A stretch of DNA of 64,000 bases from the NCBI RefSeq assembly GCF_036046055.1, contig NZ_CP107939.1, positions 3,100,001 through 3,164,000 of the forward strand, written 5' to 3'. A program made the translations under genes and the position numbers. Shown piece after piece: positions 42,741 to 52,860 of the stretch (its first letter is position 1; every line of letters starts with the position of its first letter). Under the pieces are notes generated by a model. It was not told the DNA's origin, did not search any database, and saw only the letters and a program-made list of their open reading frames with translations. The DNA comes from Nocardia sp. NBC_00403 (lineage in GTDB: Bacteria; Actinomycetota; Actinomycetes; Mycobacteriales; Mycobacteriaceae).

Positions 42741-43841
42741 TTGAGAACACAAGGCGAGATCGGCGACCCATCCACACCCACGGCAGGCATCGGTGCCGGT
42801 ACGGGTCCCGCAGCACGGACCGTGCGTTCCAGCATCGAACTCGCTCCAGAATCCGTGTTCCCGTTCCTCGGTTCGGCTGATCAGAACCTGCGTGAACTCG
42901 AGCGGCTGCTGGATGCGGACATTCACGTACGCGGCAACTCCGTGACCCTCACCGGCAAGGCGCCCGATGTCGCGCTCGCCGAACGGGTCATCGAACAGCT
43001 CGTCGCGCTGACCGGGCGTAATCGAGTGGTGACACCGGAGGCGGTCCGGCACACCTTCTCGATGCTCACCGAGGGCGCCTCGGAGTCGCCCGCGGAGGTG
43101 CTGAGCCTGGATATCCTGTCCCGGCGCGGCAAGACCATTCGGCCCAAGACACTCAACCAGAAGCGCTATGTCGATGCGATCGACGCCAACACCGTCGTGT
43201 TCGGCATCGGTCCCGCGGGCACCGGCAAGACGTATCTGGCGATGGCCAAAGCCGTGCAGGCATTGCAGACCAAGCAGGTCACCCGCATTATTCTCACCCG
43301 TCCCGCGGTGGAGGCGGGCGAGCGTCTCGGATTCCTGCCCGGCACGCTCAACGAGAAGATCGACCCGTACCTGCGCCCGCTCTACGACGCGCTGCACGAC
43401 ATGATGGATCCGGAAGCCATTCCGAAGCTGATGGCGGCCGGTGTCATCGAGGTAGCCCCGCTCGCATACATGCGTGGTAGAACCCTCAATGACGCATTCA
43501 TCATTCTGGACGAGGCGCAGAACACCACGGCCGAGCAGATGAAGATGTTCCTCACCCGCCTCGGCTTCGGCTCGAAGATCGTGGTGACCGGTGACGTCAC
43601 CCAGGTCGACCTGCCGGGCGGCGCGCGGTCCGGCCTGCGGATGGCCAGCGAAATCCTCACCGAGATCGACGACATCCACTTCGCCACGCTTACCAGCAGC
43701 GACGTGGTGCGACATCGGCTGGTCGCGGATATCGTGGACGCCTACGGCCGGTTCGAGGAAGAGAACAGGCCACAGGTCGCTCCGCACTATGCGGGCAACC
43801 GGGCACAGCGCCGCGCCGCGGGTCGCAACGATCGGCGATAG
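42741..43841 (+). CDS. phoH: PhoH-like ATPase
   Basis: A 366-residue protein from TTG 42741. The first 30 residues are poorly conserved; then a KH-like N-domain (LLDADIHVRGNSVTLTGKAP) and a P-loop ATPase with Walker A GPAGTGKT (about residue 157) and Walker B FIILDEAQN (about 253). The long block between is almost identical to M. tuberculosis PhoH1. It is probably an RNA-acting ATPase/helicase linked with YbeY, which follows in the same order as in other bacteria. Confidence 0.93.
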   Translation: MRTQGEIGDPSTPTAGIGAGTGPAARTVRSSIELAPESVFPFLGSADQNLRELERLLDADIHVRGNSVTLTGKAPDVALAERVIEQLVALTGRNRVVTPEAVRHTFSMLTEGASESPAEVLSLDILSRRGKTIRPKTLNQKRYVDAIDANTVVFGIGPAGTGKTYLAMAKAVQALQTKQVTRIILTRPAVEAGERLGFLPGTLNEKIDPYLRPLYDALHDMMDPEAIPKLMAAGVIEVAPLAYMRGRTLNDAFIILDEAQNTTAEQMKMFLTRLGFGSKIVVTGDVTQVDLPGGARSGLRMASEILTEIDDIHFATLTSSDVVRHRLVADIVDAYGRFEEENRPQVAPHYAGNRAQRRAAGRNDRR

Positions 43842-43852
43842 TCAGCGCAGGA

Positions 43853-43887
43853 AGGCCGACGCCACCTCGATGAGGCGGCGTCGGCCT
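43853..43887. terminator. Extended hairpin after phoH
   Basis: AGGCCGACGCC (43853-43863) and GGCGTCGGCCT (43877-43887) are exact complements; inside, CCTC and GAGG pair around GAT. The total stem is about 15 base pairs, 12 bases past the phoH stop. It could terminate or attenuate transcription before ybeY. Confidence 0.65.
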
Positions 43888-43965
43888 GTCGTGTCCCGCG
43901 GTGATTTCCAAGCGCCACCCTGCCTCCGGTCCGACGGCACGACCGTCGGGCCGTAGTCTTATCGG

Positions 43966-44520
43966 GTGAGTATCGAGATCGCCAACGAATCGGGTATGGA
44001 CGTGCCCGAAGAAGAGCTCGTCAGTGTCGCGCGCTTTGCCATCACCCAAATGGACGTGCATCCGGCGGCCGAGCTGTCGATGGTGCTCGTCGATCTCGAC
44101 ACCATGGCGGACCTGCACATGCGCTGGATGGACCTACCCGGTCCGACCGACGTGATGTCGTTCCCGATGGACGAGCTGGAGCCGGGTGGACGGCCCGACA
44201 GCCCCGAACCCGGCCCCTCGATGCTCGGCGACATCGTGTTGTGCCCCGAGTTCGCGGCGGGCCAGGCTCGCAAGGCAGGCCATTCGCTCGACCACGAACT
44301 AGCGCTGCTCACGGTGCACGGCGTGCTCCACCTCCTCGGCTACGACCATGCCGAGCCGGAGGAGGAGAAAGAGATGTTCGCGCTGCAGGCCCGGCTGCTC
44401 GAAGAGTGGTACGAGAGCTTGCGCGAGGAGCAACGCCGCGCCGAACTCGCCGCCCGCGACGCCAGGTTGCTGGGGAAGGCGGGTTTCACTACACCGGGTG
44501 ACGCGCTGGGCCCCGCGTGA
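43966..44520 (+). CDS. ybeY: Endoribonuclease YbeY
   Basis: A 184-residue protein from GTG 43966. The zinc site [11 protein letters not shown] is at about residues 118-128 and the arginine-bearing block [19 protein letters not shown] is present. It matures 16S rRNA 3' ends and takes part in ribosome quality control. The stop overlaps the GTG of the next gene (GTGA). The last 30 residues ([18 protein letters not shown]) are an extension beyond the E. coli protein. Confidence 0.95.
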   Translation: MSIEIANESGMDVPEEELVSVARFAITQMDVHPAAELSMVLVDLDTMADLHMRWMDLPGPTDVMSFPMDELEPGGRPDSPEPGPSMLGDIVLCPEFAAGQARKAGHSLDHELALLTVHGVLHLLGYDHAEPEEEKEMFALQARLLEEWYESLREEQRRAELAARDARLLGKAGFTTPGDALGPA

Positions 44521-45884
44521 ATTCGCTGGCCCTCATCTTGTTGGCAGTCCTGCTGGTCCCGGTGGGCGGCGTGTTCGCCGCGGTGGATGCGGCATTGAAT
44601 ACCGTCTCACCCGCTCGTCTCGACGATATGGTCCGTATCGAACGGGCCGGCGCCGTCCGGCTGAGCCGGATCGTGTCCGACCGGCCTCGGTACGTGAATC
44701 TCCTTGTGCTGCTGCGCATCCTGTGCGAGATCAGTGCGACGGTGCTGCTCGCGGCGGCGCTGATCCCGCTCTGGGACGACGATTGGGCGCTGCTGTTCAC
44801 CGCCGCCGTCATGGTGCTCATCGACTATGTCGTGATCGGGGTCGGCCCGCGCACCCTCGGTCGCCAGCACGCGTACTCCATTGCCTTGGCGGCCGCGGTG
44901 CCCTTGCAGTTCATCGGCGCGCTGCTCGGCCCGGTGAGCAGGTTGCTGATTCTGATCGGTAATGCGATTACGCCGGGTAAGGGATTTCGCAACGGGCCCT
45001 TCGCCTCCGAGATCGAACTGCGTGAGGTGGTCGAGATGGCCTCCGAGCGCGGCGTGGTGGCCGACGACGAGCGCCGGATGATCCAGTCGGTCTTCGAACT
45101 CGGCGACACCCCGGCTCGTGCGGTCATGGTGCCGCGCACCGAGATGGTCTGGATCGAGGCCGATAAGACCGCGGCCCAAGCGATGTCGCTCGCGGTGCGC
45201 AGTGGCCACTCCAGGGTTCCGGTGGTCGGCGAGAACGTCGACGATATTCTGGGCGTCGTCTATCTGAAAGACCTTGTGCCGTACGCGGATCGGAGCAAGA
45301 AGGTGCAGGTGCGCGAGGTGATGCGCACGGCCGTCTTCATGCCCGACTCCAAGCCGCTCGACAGCCTGCTGGACGAGATGCAGCGCAGGCGCAACCATAT
45401 GGCGCTCCTGGTCGACGAATACGGCGGCATCGCCGGGTTGGTGACCATCGAGGACGTGCTGGAGGAGATCGTCGGCGAGATCGCCGACGAGTACGACACC
45501 GACGAGACCCCGCCCATCGAAGATCTCGGCGACGGCCGGTACCGGGTGTCGGCCCGGCTGTCGGTGGACGACCTCGCCGAGATCTACGGCATGGAGATCG
45601 AGGAGGAGGACGTCGACACCGTCGGCGGTCTGCTCGCGCACGCGCTCGGCAGGGTACCGCTGCCCGGTTCGAAGGTCGTCGTGCACGGCCTGATGCTGTG
45701 CGGTGAAGGCGGCCCGGATGCCCGCGGTCGAGTGCGGGTGAACACCATCGTGGTGCGCAGGGCACTCGAGAAATCACGCAGCGACCACGCCGAGTCCGAG
45801 AAATCGAACGGCAAACGCAGAGCCAATGGATCGGAGCGGGAGACCGTGCCCGATCGGGACCAGGATGGAGACAGCGATGACTGA
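44517..45884 (+). CDS. CNNM/CorC-type membrane protein with CBS pair
   Basis: A 455-residue protein. The N-terminal DUF21/CNNM domain has four hydrophobic stretches ([20 protein letters not shown] to [20 protein letters not shown]). A CBS pair follows ([18 protein letters not shown]... and [20 protein letters not shown]). The CorC_HlyC domain follows ([15 protein letters not shown]), and the tail is polar. Proteins of this kind transport or sense magnesium. The gene is Rv2366c-like in location and follows ybeY with GTGA overlap. Confidence 0.9.
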   Translation: MNSLALILLAVLLVPVGGVFAAVDAALNTVSPARLDDMVRIERAGAVRLSRIVSDRPRYVNLLVLLRILCEISATVLLAAALIPLWDDDWALLFTAAVMVLIDYVVIGVGPRTLGRQHAYSIALAAAVPLQFIGALLGPVSRLLILIGNAITPGKGFRNGPFASEIELREVVEMASERGVVADDERRMIQSVFELGDTPARAVMVPRTEMVWIEADKTAAQAMSLAVRSGHSRVPVVGENVDDILGVVYLKDLVPYADRSKKVQVREVMRTAVFMPDSKPLDSLLDEMQRRRNHMALLVDEYGGIAGLVTIEDVLEEIVGEIADEYDTDETPPIEDLGDGRYRVSARLSVDDLAEIYGMEIEEEDVDTVGGLLAHALGRVPLPGSKVVVHGLMLCGEGGPDARGRVRVNTIVVRRALEKSRSDHAESEKSNGKRRANGSERETVPDRDQDGDSDD

Positions 45885-46236
45885 ATTGGATGCCGAGGAC
45901 ACCAAACTCGTGGTTCTTGCGCGAGGCGCGTTGGGCCGCACCGGTGGTGGTGCGGGTGCGGCGATCCGCGACACCGACGGCCGGACCTATGCGGCGGGCG
46001 AGGTCGCACTGCAATCGCTGCGCTTGACCGCGCTGCAGGCCGCGGTGGCCGCCGCGATCTCCAGTGGCGCGGAGGGATTCGAGGCGGCGGTGGTTGTCGG
46101 CGGCCGGTTCTCCGACGCCGGAGTCTCGGCGGTTCGGGAAGTGTCCGCCGAGGCGCGGATCGTCTTCACCGATCGTGACGGTGCGGTCTTCGACATCGTC
46201 GACGACGCTGCGGCCACCGAGGTGCACGGTGGCTGA
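45877..46236 (+). CDS. Cytidine deaminase-like protein (Rv2365c-like)
   Basis: A 119-residue protein from ATG 45877, preceded by GGAG; it overlaps the previous gene by eight bases. The fold is deaminase-like ([20 protein letters not shown], then [25 protein letters not shown]), but the HAE and PCxxC zinc motifs are absent. It is therefore probably not a normal zinc deaminase. It is always found between the CBS protein and era in Mycobacteriales. The function is unknown. Confidence 0.8.
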   Translation: MTELDAEDTKLVVLARGALGRTGGGAGAAIRDTDGRTYAAGEVALQSLRLTALQAAVAAAISSGAEGFEAAVVVGGRFSDAGVSAVREVSAEARIVFTDRDGAVFDIVDDAAATEVHGG

Positions 46237-47128
46237 ATTCCGTTCCGGTTTCGTCTGTTTCGTCGGTCGACCGAATACCGGCAAGTCGACGCTGACCAAT
46301 GCGCTGGTCGGTTCGAAGATCGCGATCACCTCCTCGCGTCCGCAAACCACCAGGCACACCATCCGCGGCATCGTGCACCGCGAGCACGCCCAGCTGATCC
46401 TGGTCGATACGCCCGGGTTGCACCGTCCCCGCACACTGCTCGGCCAGCGACTGAACGACCTGGTGCGCGACACCTATTCCGAGGTCGATGTCATCGCGCT
46501 GTGTATCCCGGCGGATGAGAAGATCGGCCCCGGCGACAAGTGGATCGTCGCGCAGATCAAGCAGATGGCGCCGAAAACCACCGTCCTCGGCGTGGTCACC
46601 AAGATCGACAAGGTGAGCCGCGACCAGGTCGCCGAGCAGCTGATGGCGCTCTCGCAACTGCTCGGCCCGGACGCCGACGTGGTGCCGGTCTCGGCCGTCA
46701 AGGGTGAGCAGGTCGAAGTCCTCGTCGACGTTATCGCCTCGAAGATGCCCGAGGGCCCGGCCTTCTACCCCGACGGTGAACTCACCGACGAGCCGGAGGA
46801 AACCCTGATGGCCGAGCTCATCCGTGAGGCGGCGCTCGAGGGTGTCCGCGACGAACTGCCGCACTCGCTTGCCGTCGTCATCGAAGAGGTTCTCCCGCGC
46901 GAAGAGAACGAGGACATGCTCGACGTGCACGCGCTGCTCTACGTCGAACGCCCCAGCCAGAAGGCCATCGTTATCGGCAAGGGCGGCGCGCGCCTGAAGG
47001 AGGTGGGCACCAATGCCCGCCACCAGATCGAACACATCCTCGGCGTCCGGATCTACCTGCACCTGCATGTGAAGGTGGCCAAGGACTGGCAGCGCGATCC
47101 GAAGCAACTCGGCAAGCTCGGCTTCTGA
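46229..47128 (+). CDS. era: GTPase Era
   Basis: A 299-residue GTPase from GTG 46229, overlapping the previous gene by eight bases. G1 is GRPNTGKS (13-20), G2 region SSRPQTTRHTIRGI, G3 DTPG and G4 TKID. The KH domain is at the C-terminus (VERPSQKAIVIGKGGARLKE). It binds 16S rRNA near its 3' end and helps small-subunit assembly, fitting its neighbours ybeY and phoH. Confidence 0.96.
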   Translation: MAEFRSGFVCFVGRPNTGKSTLTNALVGSKIAITSSRPQTTRHTIRGIVHREHAQLILVDTPGLHRPRTLLGQRLNDLVRDTYSEVDVIALCIPADEKIGPGDKWIVAQIKQMAPKTTVLGVVTKIDKVSRDQVAEQLMALSQLLGPDADVVPVSAVKGEQVEVLVDVIASKMPEGPAFYPDGELTDEPEETLMAELIREAALEGVRDELPHSLAVVIEEVLPREENEDMLDVHALLYVERPSQKAIVIGKGGARLKEVGTNARHQIEHILGVRIYLHLHVKVAKDWQRDPKQLGKLGF

Positions 47129-47132
47129 CGGT

Positions 47133-47163
47133 GTGCGCCCGCACTCGGTGGGCAGGGGCGCAC
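47133..47163. terminator. Hairpin between convergent era and amidase genes
   Basis: GTGCGCCC (47133-47140) and GGGCGCAC (47156-47163) pair over a 15-base loop, starting four bases after the era stop. Confidence 0.5.
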
Positions 47164-47223
47164 GGTGGGGTCACGACCGGTCGTGGCGCACGACCGCGGC
47201 GGTAAACCCCGCAGCGGGCTGGT

Positions 47224-48648
47224 TCACCACCAGGGGTCGGGCCGGTGCCGGTCCCAGCGGAGTTCCGATTCCAGTTGGGCGGCAACGGAAACGAGCAATG
47301 GCTCCGAGTTCGCGGTGCCCATCAGCTGGGCGCCGACGGGCAGGCCGGTGTCGGTGAAGCCGGCGGGGACGTTCACGCTCGGCCAGCCGAGGACGTTCCA
47401 CGGCCAGGTGTAGGGGCAGGCCGCGGTGATGAGGTTGTTGGTGGCATTGACGCCGATGCCGTCGATGTCTTCGGCGCGGGGTGGCGGGGTGGCGGTGGTC
47501 GGGGACAGGACGACGTCGAAGTCACGGAAGAAGCTGCCGATTTGTTTGTGCAGCAACGGTTCTGCCTGGCGGGCGGCGAACAGGGCCGGGCCGCTGAGCA
47601 ATTGACCGACGCGGACGTTGGCGCTGGTGCGCGGGTCGACGACGGCGCCGGGCATTTGCTCGTGCCGCGCCTTGATGCCCGCCATCGACCGTGGCAGGAA
47701 CGTCGCGCCGATCATGACGCCGTAGTTCAGGTCGGCGACGGTGACGGTGTGGCCGAGCCTGCGCAGCGCGGTGGCGATGCCATGTACGGCTGCCTCTACC
47801 TCGGGGTGCAGCGCAGTCCTGGTGGCGGTGAAGGGAATTCGCAGCGACAGCGCGATCCGCAGCCGCCCGGGATCGCGGCCGACCGCGTCCGAGACCCGCA
47901 AGGGGGCGGGGGTGTGCTTGTCGCCGGGATGCGGGCCTGCGGCGAGGTCGAGCAGCAGTGCGGCATCGCCGACGGTCCGGGCCAGCGGTCCGTTCACGGT
48001 GAGGCCGTGGAACGCCTCGGCCTCCGGCCAGGTGGAGATCCGGCCGCGCTGTGGCTTGATGCCGACGAGATTCGTCCATGAGGCGGGGATCCGAATCGAG
48101 CCCGCGCCGTCGGAACCCAGTGCGGCGGGCACCAATCCGGCGGCGACCGCGGCAGACGAACCACCGGAGGAGCCACCAGGTGTGTGTGCGGCGTTCCACG
48201 GATTGCGGGTGTGGCCGAAGGCCGCGCCGCTGGTGAAGGGCAACTGTCCGAGTTCGCAGGTGTTGGTCTTCCCGACGATCACCGCACCGGCCGCGCGCAG
48301 TCGCCGAACCGATTCGGCGTCTTCGGTTTTCGGCGCGAAGTCGCCACCGCAGCCGAATGCTGTCGGCATACCGGCGATATCGGTGTCGTCCTTCACTGCG
48401 ATCGGCACACCGAGTAGCGGCAGGCGCTCGCCCGCGGCCAGTCGCCGATCCGCTTCGGCCGCTTCGGCGAGTGCCTCTGCACGGCGCACGTGACGAAAGG
48501 CGTTGAGCGTCGTCTGGCTTGCTTCGATGCGATCGAGGACCGAACCAACTGCCGCGACGGAGCCGACGGTGCCCTTGGCGATCGCGGCCGCGAGGTCGGC
48601 AAGTCCGAGGTCGTCGGTCGGCAATTGGGTGGGGTCCGCTACGAACAT
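47224..48648 (-). CDS. Amidase (amidase signature family)
   Basis: A 474-residue enzyme from ATG 48648, with GGAG six bases upstream. The catalytic Lys lies in PIAVKDDTDIAG, and the Ser-Ser part of the triad in the block HTPGGSSGGSSAAVAAG with GSDGAGSIRIPAS. It hydrolyses amides to acids and ammonia. In mycobacteria an amidase (AmiA2) occupies the same position opposite era and recO. The substrate is not predictable. It has no signal peptide. Confidence 0.92.
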   Translation of the reverse strand: MFVADPTQLPTDDLGLADLAAAIAKGTVGSVAAVGSVLDRIEASQTTLNAFRHVRRAEALAEAAEADRRLAAGERLPLLGVPIAVKDDTDIAGMPTAFGCGGDFAPKTEDAESVRRLRAAGAVIVGKTNTCELGQLPFTSGAAFGHTRNPWNAAHTPGGSSGGSSAAVAAGLVPAALGSDGAGSIRIPASWTNLVGIKPQRGRISTWPEAEAFHGLTVNGPLARTVGDAALLLDLAAGPHPGDKHTPAPLRVSDAVGRDPGRLRIALSLRIPFTATRTALHPEVEAAVHGIATALRRLGHTVTVADLNYGVMIGATFLPRSMAGIKARHEQMPGAVVDPRTSANVRVGQLLSGPALFAARQAEPLLHKQIGSFFRDFDVVLSPTTATPPPRAEDIDGIGVNATNNLITAACPYTWPWNVLGWPSVNVPAGFTDTGLPVGAQLMGTANSEPLLVSVAAQLESELRWDRHRPDPWW

Positions 48649-48771
48649 GTGAGCTCCGTCTCCTAATTCTCTGCCTATGCACGGTAGCGCGCATTTGGTC
48701 AACCGTCCACATCGGTGCGATCTGTCGGGTCTACGTGCGCACCGGCCCAGGGGTTCGTCGCGAATCTGTAG

Positions 48772-48792
48772 ACATACATACGGTATGTATGT
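48772..48792. promoter_or_regulatory. Perfect inverted repeat, TetR-type operator of the hydrolase-TetR operon
   Basis: ACATACATAC (48772-48781) and GTATGTATGT (48783-48792) are exact reverse complements around one G. It lies 36 bases before the hydrolase ATG. The co-transcribed TetR protein is the obvious binder. Confidence 0.8.
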
Positions 48793-48828
48793 AACAGTGG
48801 ATCGGTACCGCGAGCACCTGGAGGAACC

Positions 48829-49695
48829 ATGGGAACCAGTACGTCACTCGGCCGCACGCATGAGGTGGAACTGCCGGGCGGCCGCATCCGATATCACGAC
48901 ACGGGAGAGGGGCCGCCCGTCGTGTTCGTACACGGACTCCTGGTCAACGCCGATCTATGGCGGGAGGTCGTCCCGGCCGTCGCCGCGGCGGGCCATCGCT
49001 GCTTGAGTCCGGATCTGCCGCTCGGCGCGCATTCGATCCCGGTCCCCGGCGCGGACCTCACGCCGACCGGCGTCGCCGATCTCATCGCCGCCTTCCTGGA
49101 ACAGCTCGACCTCACCGACGTCACCATCGTCGCCAACGACACCGGCGGCGCGATCACCCAGATCCTGCTGACCCGTAAACCAGACCGCATCGGCCGCGTG
49201 GTGCTGGCCTCCGTCGACTCCTATGAGAGCTTCTTCCCGCCGCCGTTGAGCACACTGGCTGCGATCGCGCGCATCCCCGGCTCGCTACGGCCGTTGACCG
49301 AGCTGATGCGCATCCGCGCACTGCACCGACTGCCGATCGCCTTCGGGTGGGCGGCCAAGTACCCGGTGGCACCCGAGATCGTCGATTCCTATCTGCTGCC
49401 GAGCCGCAATTCCGCTGCCATCCGCAAGGATCTGCGGCGCTTCATCACGTCGGTGCACCGCCGCTACACACTGGAGGCTGCCACCCATTTCGCGTCGGTC
49501 CGGATTCCTGTCCTGGTCGCCTGGGCCCGCGAGGACAAATTCTTCCCGGTCTCCTTCGCTGAGCGCCTGGCTCATGACCTGCCGAACGCCACCATGACAC
49601 TCATCGACGACTCCTACACCTTCCTGCCGGAAGATCAGCCCGAGTTGCTCGCCGAAACGATTCTGGAGTTCACTCGGCTGCATGCCACGCCGTAG
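48829..49695 (+). CDS. Alpha/beta hydrolase with Asp nucleophile
   Basis: A 288-residue enzyme with GGAGGA before ATG 48829. The nucleophile position reads VANDTGG with Asp104, as in haloalkane dehalogenases and epoxide hydrolases, not Ser. The oxyanion region is VVFVHGLLVNADLW. The catalytic His of the dehalogenase group is not obvious: the segment IDDSYTFLPEDQPELL has Tyr/Thr where Ser-His is usual (SH(F/W)-x-P). This missing His suggests an altered or inactive enzyme. Its stop overlaps the start of a TetR gene by 14 bases, and a perfect operator lies upstream. Confidence 0.85.
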   Translation: MGTSTSLGRTHEVELPGGRIRYHDTGEGPPVVFVHGLLVNADLWREVVPAVAAAGHRCLSPDLPLGAHSIPVPGADLTPTGVADLIAAFLEQLDLTDVTIVANDTGGAITQILLTRKPDRIGRVVLASVDSYESFFPPPLSTLAAIARIPGSLRPLTELMRIRALHRLPIAFGWAAKYPVAPEIVDSYLLPSRNSAAIRKDLRRFITSVHRRYTLEAATHFASVRIPVLVAWAREDKFFPVSFAERLAHDLPNATMTLIDDSYTFLPEDQPELLAETILEFTRLHATP

Positions 49696-50284
49696 CCAGG
49701 AGGATCGCTCCCGCACCACGAAAGCCGCGCTCGAGCAGGCAGGCCGCCGCCTGTTCGCCGAGCGCGGCTTCGCTGCTACCTCGGCGGAGGAACTGGTCAC
49801 CGAGGCCGGCGTTACCCGCGGCGCGCTCCACCACCACTACGGCGACAAACGCGGTCTGTTCCTCGCGGTGCTGGAGCAACTGGAGATCGAGAGCACCGCA
49901 GAGATCGAAAACGCCATCGGCGCGGTAGGCCCCGACGACATCATGACCTCCATGGCGATCGGCCTCGGCGTCTTTCTGGAAATCTGCCAGCGCCCCGAGA
50001 TGATCCAGATCGGGTTGTTCGACGCCCCCGCCGTGCTCGGCTGGCAGGCCTGGCGCGAATTCGAGGCCCGCCACGGACTCGGACTGATCATCTCCGAACT
50101 GGAACGCGCCCGCGCCGAAGGGCTGATCCCCGACGTGTCGATCACTGTGCTCGCCCAACTGATCCTCAGCGCTGTCAGTGAGGCCGGACTGATCGTCGCC
50201 CACGCCGCCGACAAAGCCGCCGCCCGCTCCCAGGCCCAGCAATCCCTGATGCTGCTGGTCGCCGGCCTCATCCAGAACGGATAG
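49682..50284 (+). CDS. TetR family regulator coupled to the hydrolase
   Basis: A 200-residue TetR protein. The HTH is TSAEELVTEAGVTRGALHHH with YGDKRGLFLAV. The start overlaps the hydrolase gene, so both come from one mRNA and the regulator probably represses its own operon at the repeat 48772-48792. The ligand is unknown. Confidence 0.9.
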   Translation: MPRRSQEDRSRTTKAALEQAGRRLFAERGFAATSAEELVTEAGVTRGALHHHYGDKRGLFLAVLEQLEIESTAEIENAIGAVGPDDIMTSMAIGLGVFLEICQRPEMIQIGLFDAPAVLGWQAWREFEARHGLGLIISELERARAEGLIPDVSITVLAQLILSAVSEAGLIVAHAADKAAARSQAQQSLMLLVAGLIQNG

Positions 50285-50394
50285 CAAAGGCCGCGCGCAC
50301 GTCGAGAGGCCGCGCCACCATGTCCTGCGCGGCGGGATGAAGCGGTGGGGTGCGTCGGAGGGTGGGTGTCGGGTGGGCGTGGGAGGATGGCCGG

Positions 50395-51186
50395 GTGCGG
50401 TTGTATCGGGACGAGGCGGTGGTGGTTCGCCAGCACAAGCTGGGCGAGGCGGATCGCATTGTCACGTTGCTGACCCGCCAGCACGGGTTGGTGCGCGCCG
50501 TGGCCAAGGGCGTGCGGCGGACCAAGTCGCGGTTCGGTGCTCGGCTGGAGCCCTTCGCCTACGTGGACGTGCAGCTGCATCCGGGACGCAATCTCGACAC
50601 CGTCACCCAGGTGCACACGATGGAGGCCTTCGCCTCCGACATCGTCGACGACTACGGGCGCTACACCACGGCGTGCGCGGTGCTGGAGACTGCCGAGCGG
50701 CTGGCCGGCGAGGAGCGCGCACCCGCGCCGCGGTTGCATGCGCTGACCGCGGCCGCCTTGCGTGCGATCGCGGCCAAACAGCGGCCGCACGAATTGATTC
50801 TGGACGCATTTCTGTTGCGCGCCATGGGTTTCGCGGGTTGGGCGCCCGCACTGGACGAATGCGCCCGGTGTGCGACCCCCGGTCCGCATCGAGCGTTCCA
50901 TGTCGCCGCCGGTGGCGCGGTGTGCGTGCACTGCCGTCCTCCCGGTGCGGCCACCCCCGCGCCGGGAGTGCTCGATCTGCTGATCGCACTGCGCCGCGGC
51001 GAGTGGGACTACATCGAGACCACCTCCGACGGAGTTCGCCGGCAAGCCAGCGGTCTCGTCGCGGCCCACCTGCAGTGGCACCTCGAGCGTCAGCTGCGCA
51101 CCTTGCCGCTCATCGAACGCTCTCGGACCCAGCAGGCGCTCGGCGGGGCGGCCCCGCAACCCGCGGCCGCCGGCCACACCGGCTGA
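50395..51186 (+). CDS. recO: DNA repair protein RecO
   Basis: A 263-residue protein from GTG 50395 with GGAGGATGG upstream. The N-terminal OB fold has MRLYRDEAVVVRQHKLGEAD and ARGVRRTKSRFG-like KGVRRTKSRFGARLEPF. A zinc-finger-like CARCATPGPHRAF...CVHC is present. RecO loads RecA with RecR on single-stranded DNA. Its position before uppS is conserved. Confidence 0.95.
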   Translation: MRLYRDEAVVVRQHKLGEADRIVTLLTRQHGLVRAVAKGVRRTKSRFGARLEPFAYVDVQLHPGRNLDTVTQVHTMEAFASDIVDDYGRYTTACAVLETAERLAGEERAPAPRLHALTAAALRAIAAKQRPHELILDAFLLRAMGFAGWAPALDECARCATPGPHRAFHVAAGGAVCVHCRPPGAATPAPGVLDLLIALRRGEWDYIETTSDGVRRQASGLVAAHLQWHLERQLRTLPLIERSRTQQALGGAAPQPAAAGHTG

Positions 51187-51323
51187 TCAACCGCCCCGGC
51201 CCCTCCGGATACCCCGGCTGAGCGGCACCTCATGGCGTGCGCCACGCCACCGTCGGCACAGCGGTGTGCCTCCCGGCCGGCGATGGTGGAGGGCGTTCCG
51301 AAGCGCGGGTGGCATCAGGCAGG

Positions 51324-52154
51324 ATGGAGGCCGTGATCCTCCGTCGAGACTCTTCCGGGACCAGGTCGAACAGCGCGCGGCCCGATGCCGAGCGCACCGT
51401 CCGTCCGCCGTCGCAGCACCCCTCGGGGGCGCGGCCGCCGGAGTTGCCGCCGGAGTTGGTGCCCACCCACGTCGCACTGGTGATGGACGGCAACGGGCGG
51501 TGGGCGCAGGAGCGCGGGCTGCCGCGCACCGCCGGACACGAGCGCGGCGAGGCGGTGCTGATGGACACTGTCGAGGGCTGCATCGAGATCGGCGTGAAGT
51601 GGCTGTCGGCCTACGCCTTCTCCACCGAGAACTGGCGGCGCAGCCCGGAGGAAGTGCGCTTCCTCATGGGCTTCAATCGTGACGTCATCCGCCGCAGGCG
51701 CGACGAGATGAACGAGATGGGCGTGCGCGTTCGGTGGGCCGGCCGGCGGCCGCGGTTGTGGCGCAGTGTGATCAACGAACTGGAGACCGCGCAGGAACTC
51801 ACCAAGGACAACACGGTGATGACCCTCACCATGTGTGTCAACTACGGTGGGCGCGCCGAAATTGCCGATGCGGCAAGGGAAATCGCGCGTCGCGTTGCGG
51901 CGGGCGAGATCGACCCCGAGCGGGTCACCGAGGCGACGGTCGCCAAGTATCTCGACGAGCCGGATATGCCGGACGTCGACCTTTTCCTGCGGCCGTCGGG
52001 GGAGTTCCGCAGTTCGAACTTCCTCATCTGGCAGTCGGCGTACGCCGAATTCGTCTATCAGGACACCCTGTTTCCCGATTTCGACCGGCGCAACCTGTGG
52101 GAGGCATGCCTCCAGTACGCTTCGCGTGACCGCCGCTTCGGTGGGACCAAATGA
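51324..52154 (+). CDS. uppS: Polyprenyl (decaprenyl) diphosphate synthase
   Basis: A 276-residue cis-prenyltransferase. The catalytic Asp55 lies in [16 protein letters not shown]; other blocks are [36 protein letters not shown] and [18 protein letters not shown]. In mycobacteria the orthologue (Rv2361c) makes decaprenyl diphosphate for cell-wall sugar carriers. The N-terminal 45 residues are Pro-rich and variable. ATG 51324 is chosen; GTG 51333 is equally possible. Confidence 0.93.
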   Translation: MEAVILRRDSSGTRSNSARPDAERTVRPPSQHPSGARPPELPPELVPTHVALVMDGNGRWAQERGLPRTAGHERGEAVLMDTVEGCIEIGVKWLSAYAFSTENWRRSPEEVRFLMGFNRDVIRRRRDEMNEMGVRVRWAGRRPRLWRSVINELETAQELTKDNTVMTLTMCVNYGGRAEIADAAREIARRVAAGEIDPERVTEATVAKYLDEPDMPDVDLFLRPSGEFRSSNFLIWQSAYAEFVYQDTLFPDFDRRNLWEACLQYASRDRRFGGTK

Positions 52155-52185
52155 ACGGCGGCACCAACTGAACGGCGGCACGGAT

Positions 52186-52596
52186 ATGGATGCAGCGGTC
52201 ACCCCGGAGCAGGAGCTACAGGCGCGGGCCGGCGCCTGTATGTCGCTCTACGACGTCGACGTGCGTGTCGACCCGGAGGGTTCGCTCGGTTTCGAGTACG
52301 AAGGCGCGCTGTGCTCGCTGCGCGCGGTCAACTTGGCGCCCGGACTGGACGTGCTGACGCTGACCTGCGTGCTGGCCTGGGATCGTCCGCTGAAAACGCA
52401 GCTGCACAAGCGCGTCGCCGAACGCAACAGTGCGCTGCAGTTCGGCTCGATCACCCTGATCGCACACGGGCAGCTCGCCGATGTGATTCTGCGCTACACC
52501 TTCCCGGCCGCGGGCCTGGACGATCAGGCGTTGGCGACCATGCTGTTGCTGGTGCTGTCGGGCGCGGGCCGGGCCAGGCAGGGCCTGCTGCCCTGA
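52186..52596 (+). CDS. Conserved protein of Rv2360c type (YbjN-like)
   Basis: A 136-residue protein following uppS after 31 bases. It has the mixed alpha/beta pattern of YbjN/T3SS-chaperone-like proteins (ELQARAGACMSLYDVDVRVD, GSLGFEYEGALCSLRAVNLA, KTQLHKRVAERNSALQFGSI). A gene of this type follows uppS in mycobacteria. The function is unknown. Confidence 0.75.
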   Translation: MDAAVTPEQELQARAGACMSLYDVDVRVDPEGSLGFEYEGALCSLRAVNLAPGLDVLTLTCVLAWDRPLKTQLHKRVAERNSALQFGSITLIAHGQLADVILRYTFPAAGLDDQALATMLLLVLSGAGRARQGLLP

Positions 52597-52860
52597 TCGG
52601 TCGGCGGCCCGATCTCACTGTCGTCGAAAGCGTGCGACTGATCGGCGCCTAGCATGTCGACCGCGTCCGGTCGAAGAGACGCTCGCCAGGGCGGTATCGC
52701 CGAGTGCGGCCGCATGCTCGGCAAATGATCGTGCCGTCGGAAATAGCGGCTGTGCTTCGCACCCGGAACGAGTACCCGCACGACAGCGGCCCCGCCGCCG
52801 AACGCCTCGGCTGGCGTTGAGCCGGAAACTCGGCCCCCGCTCCGACACGGTGGAGGTCGG

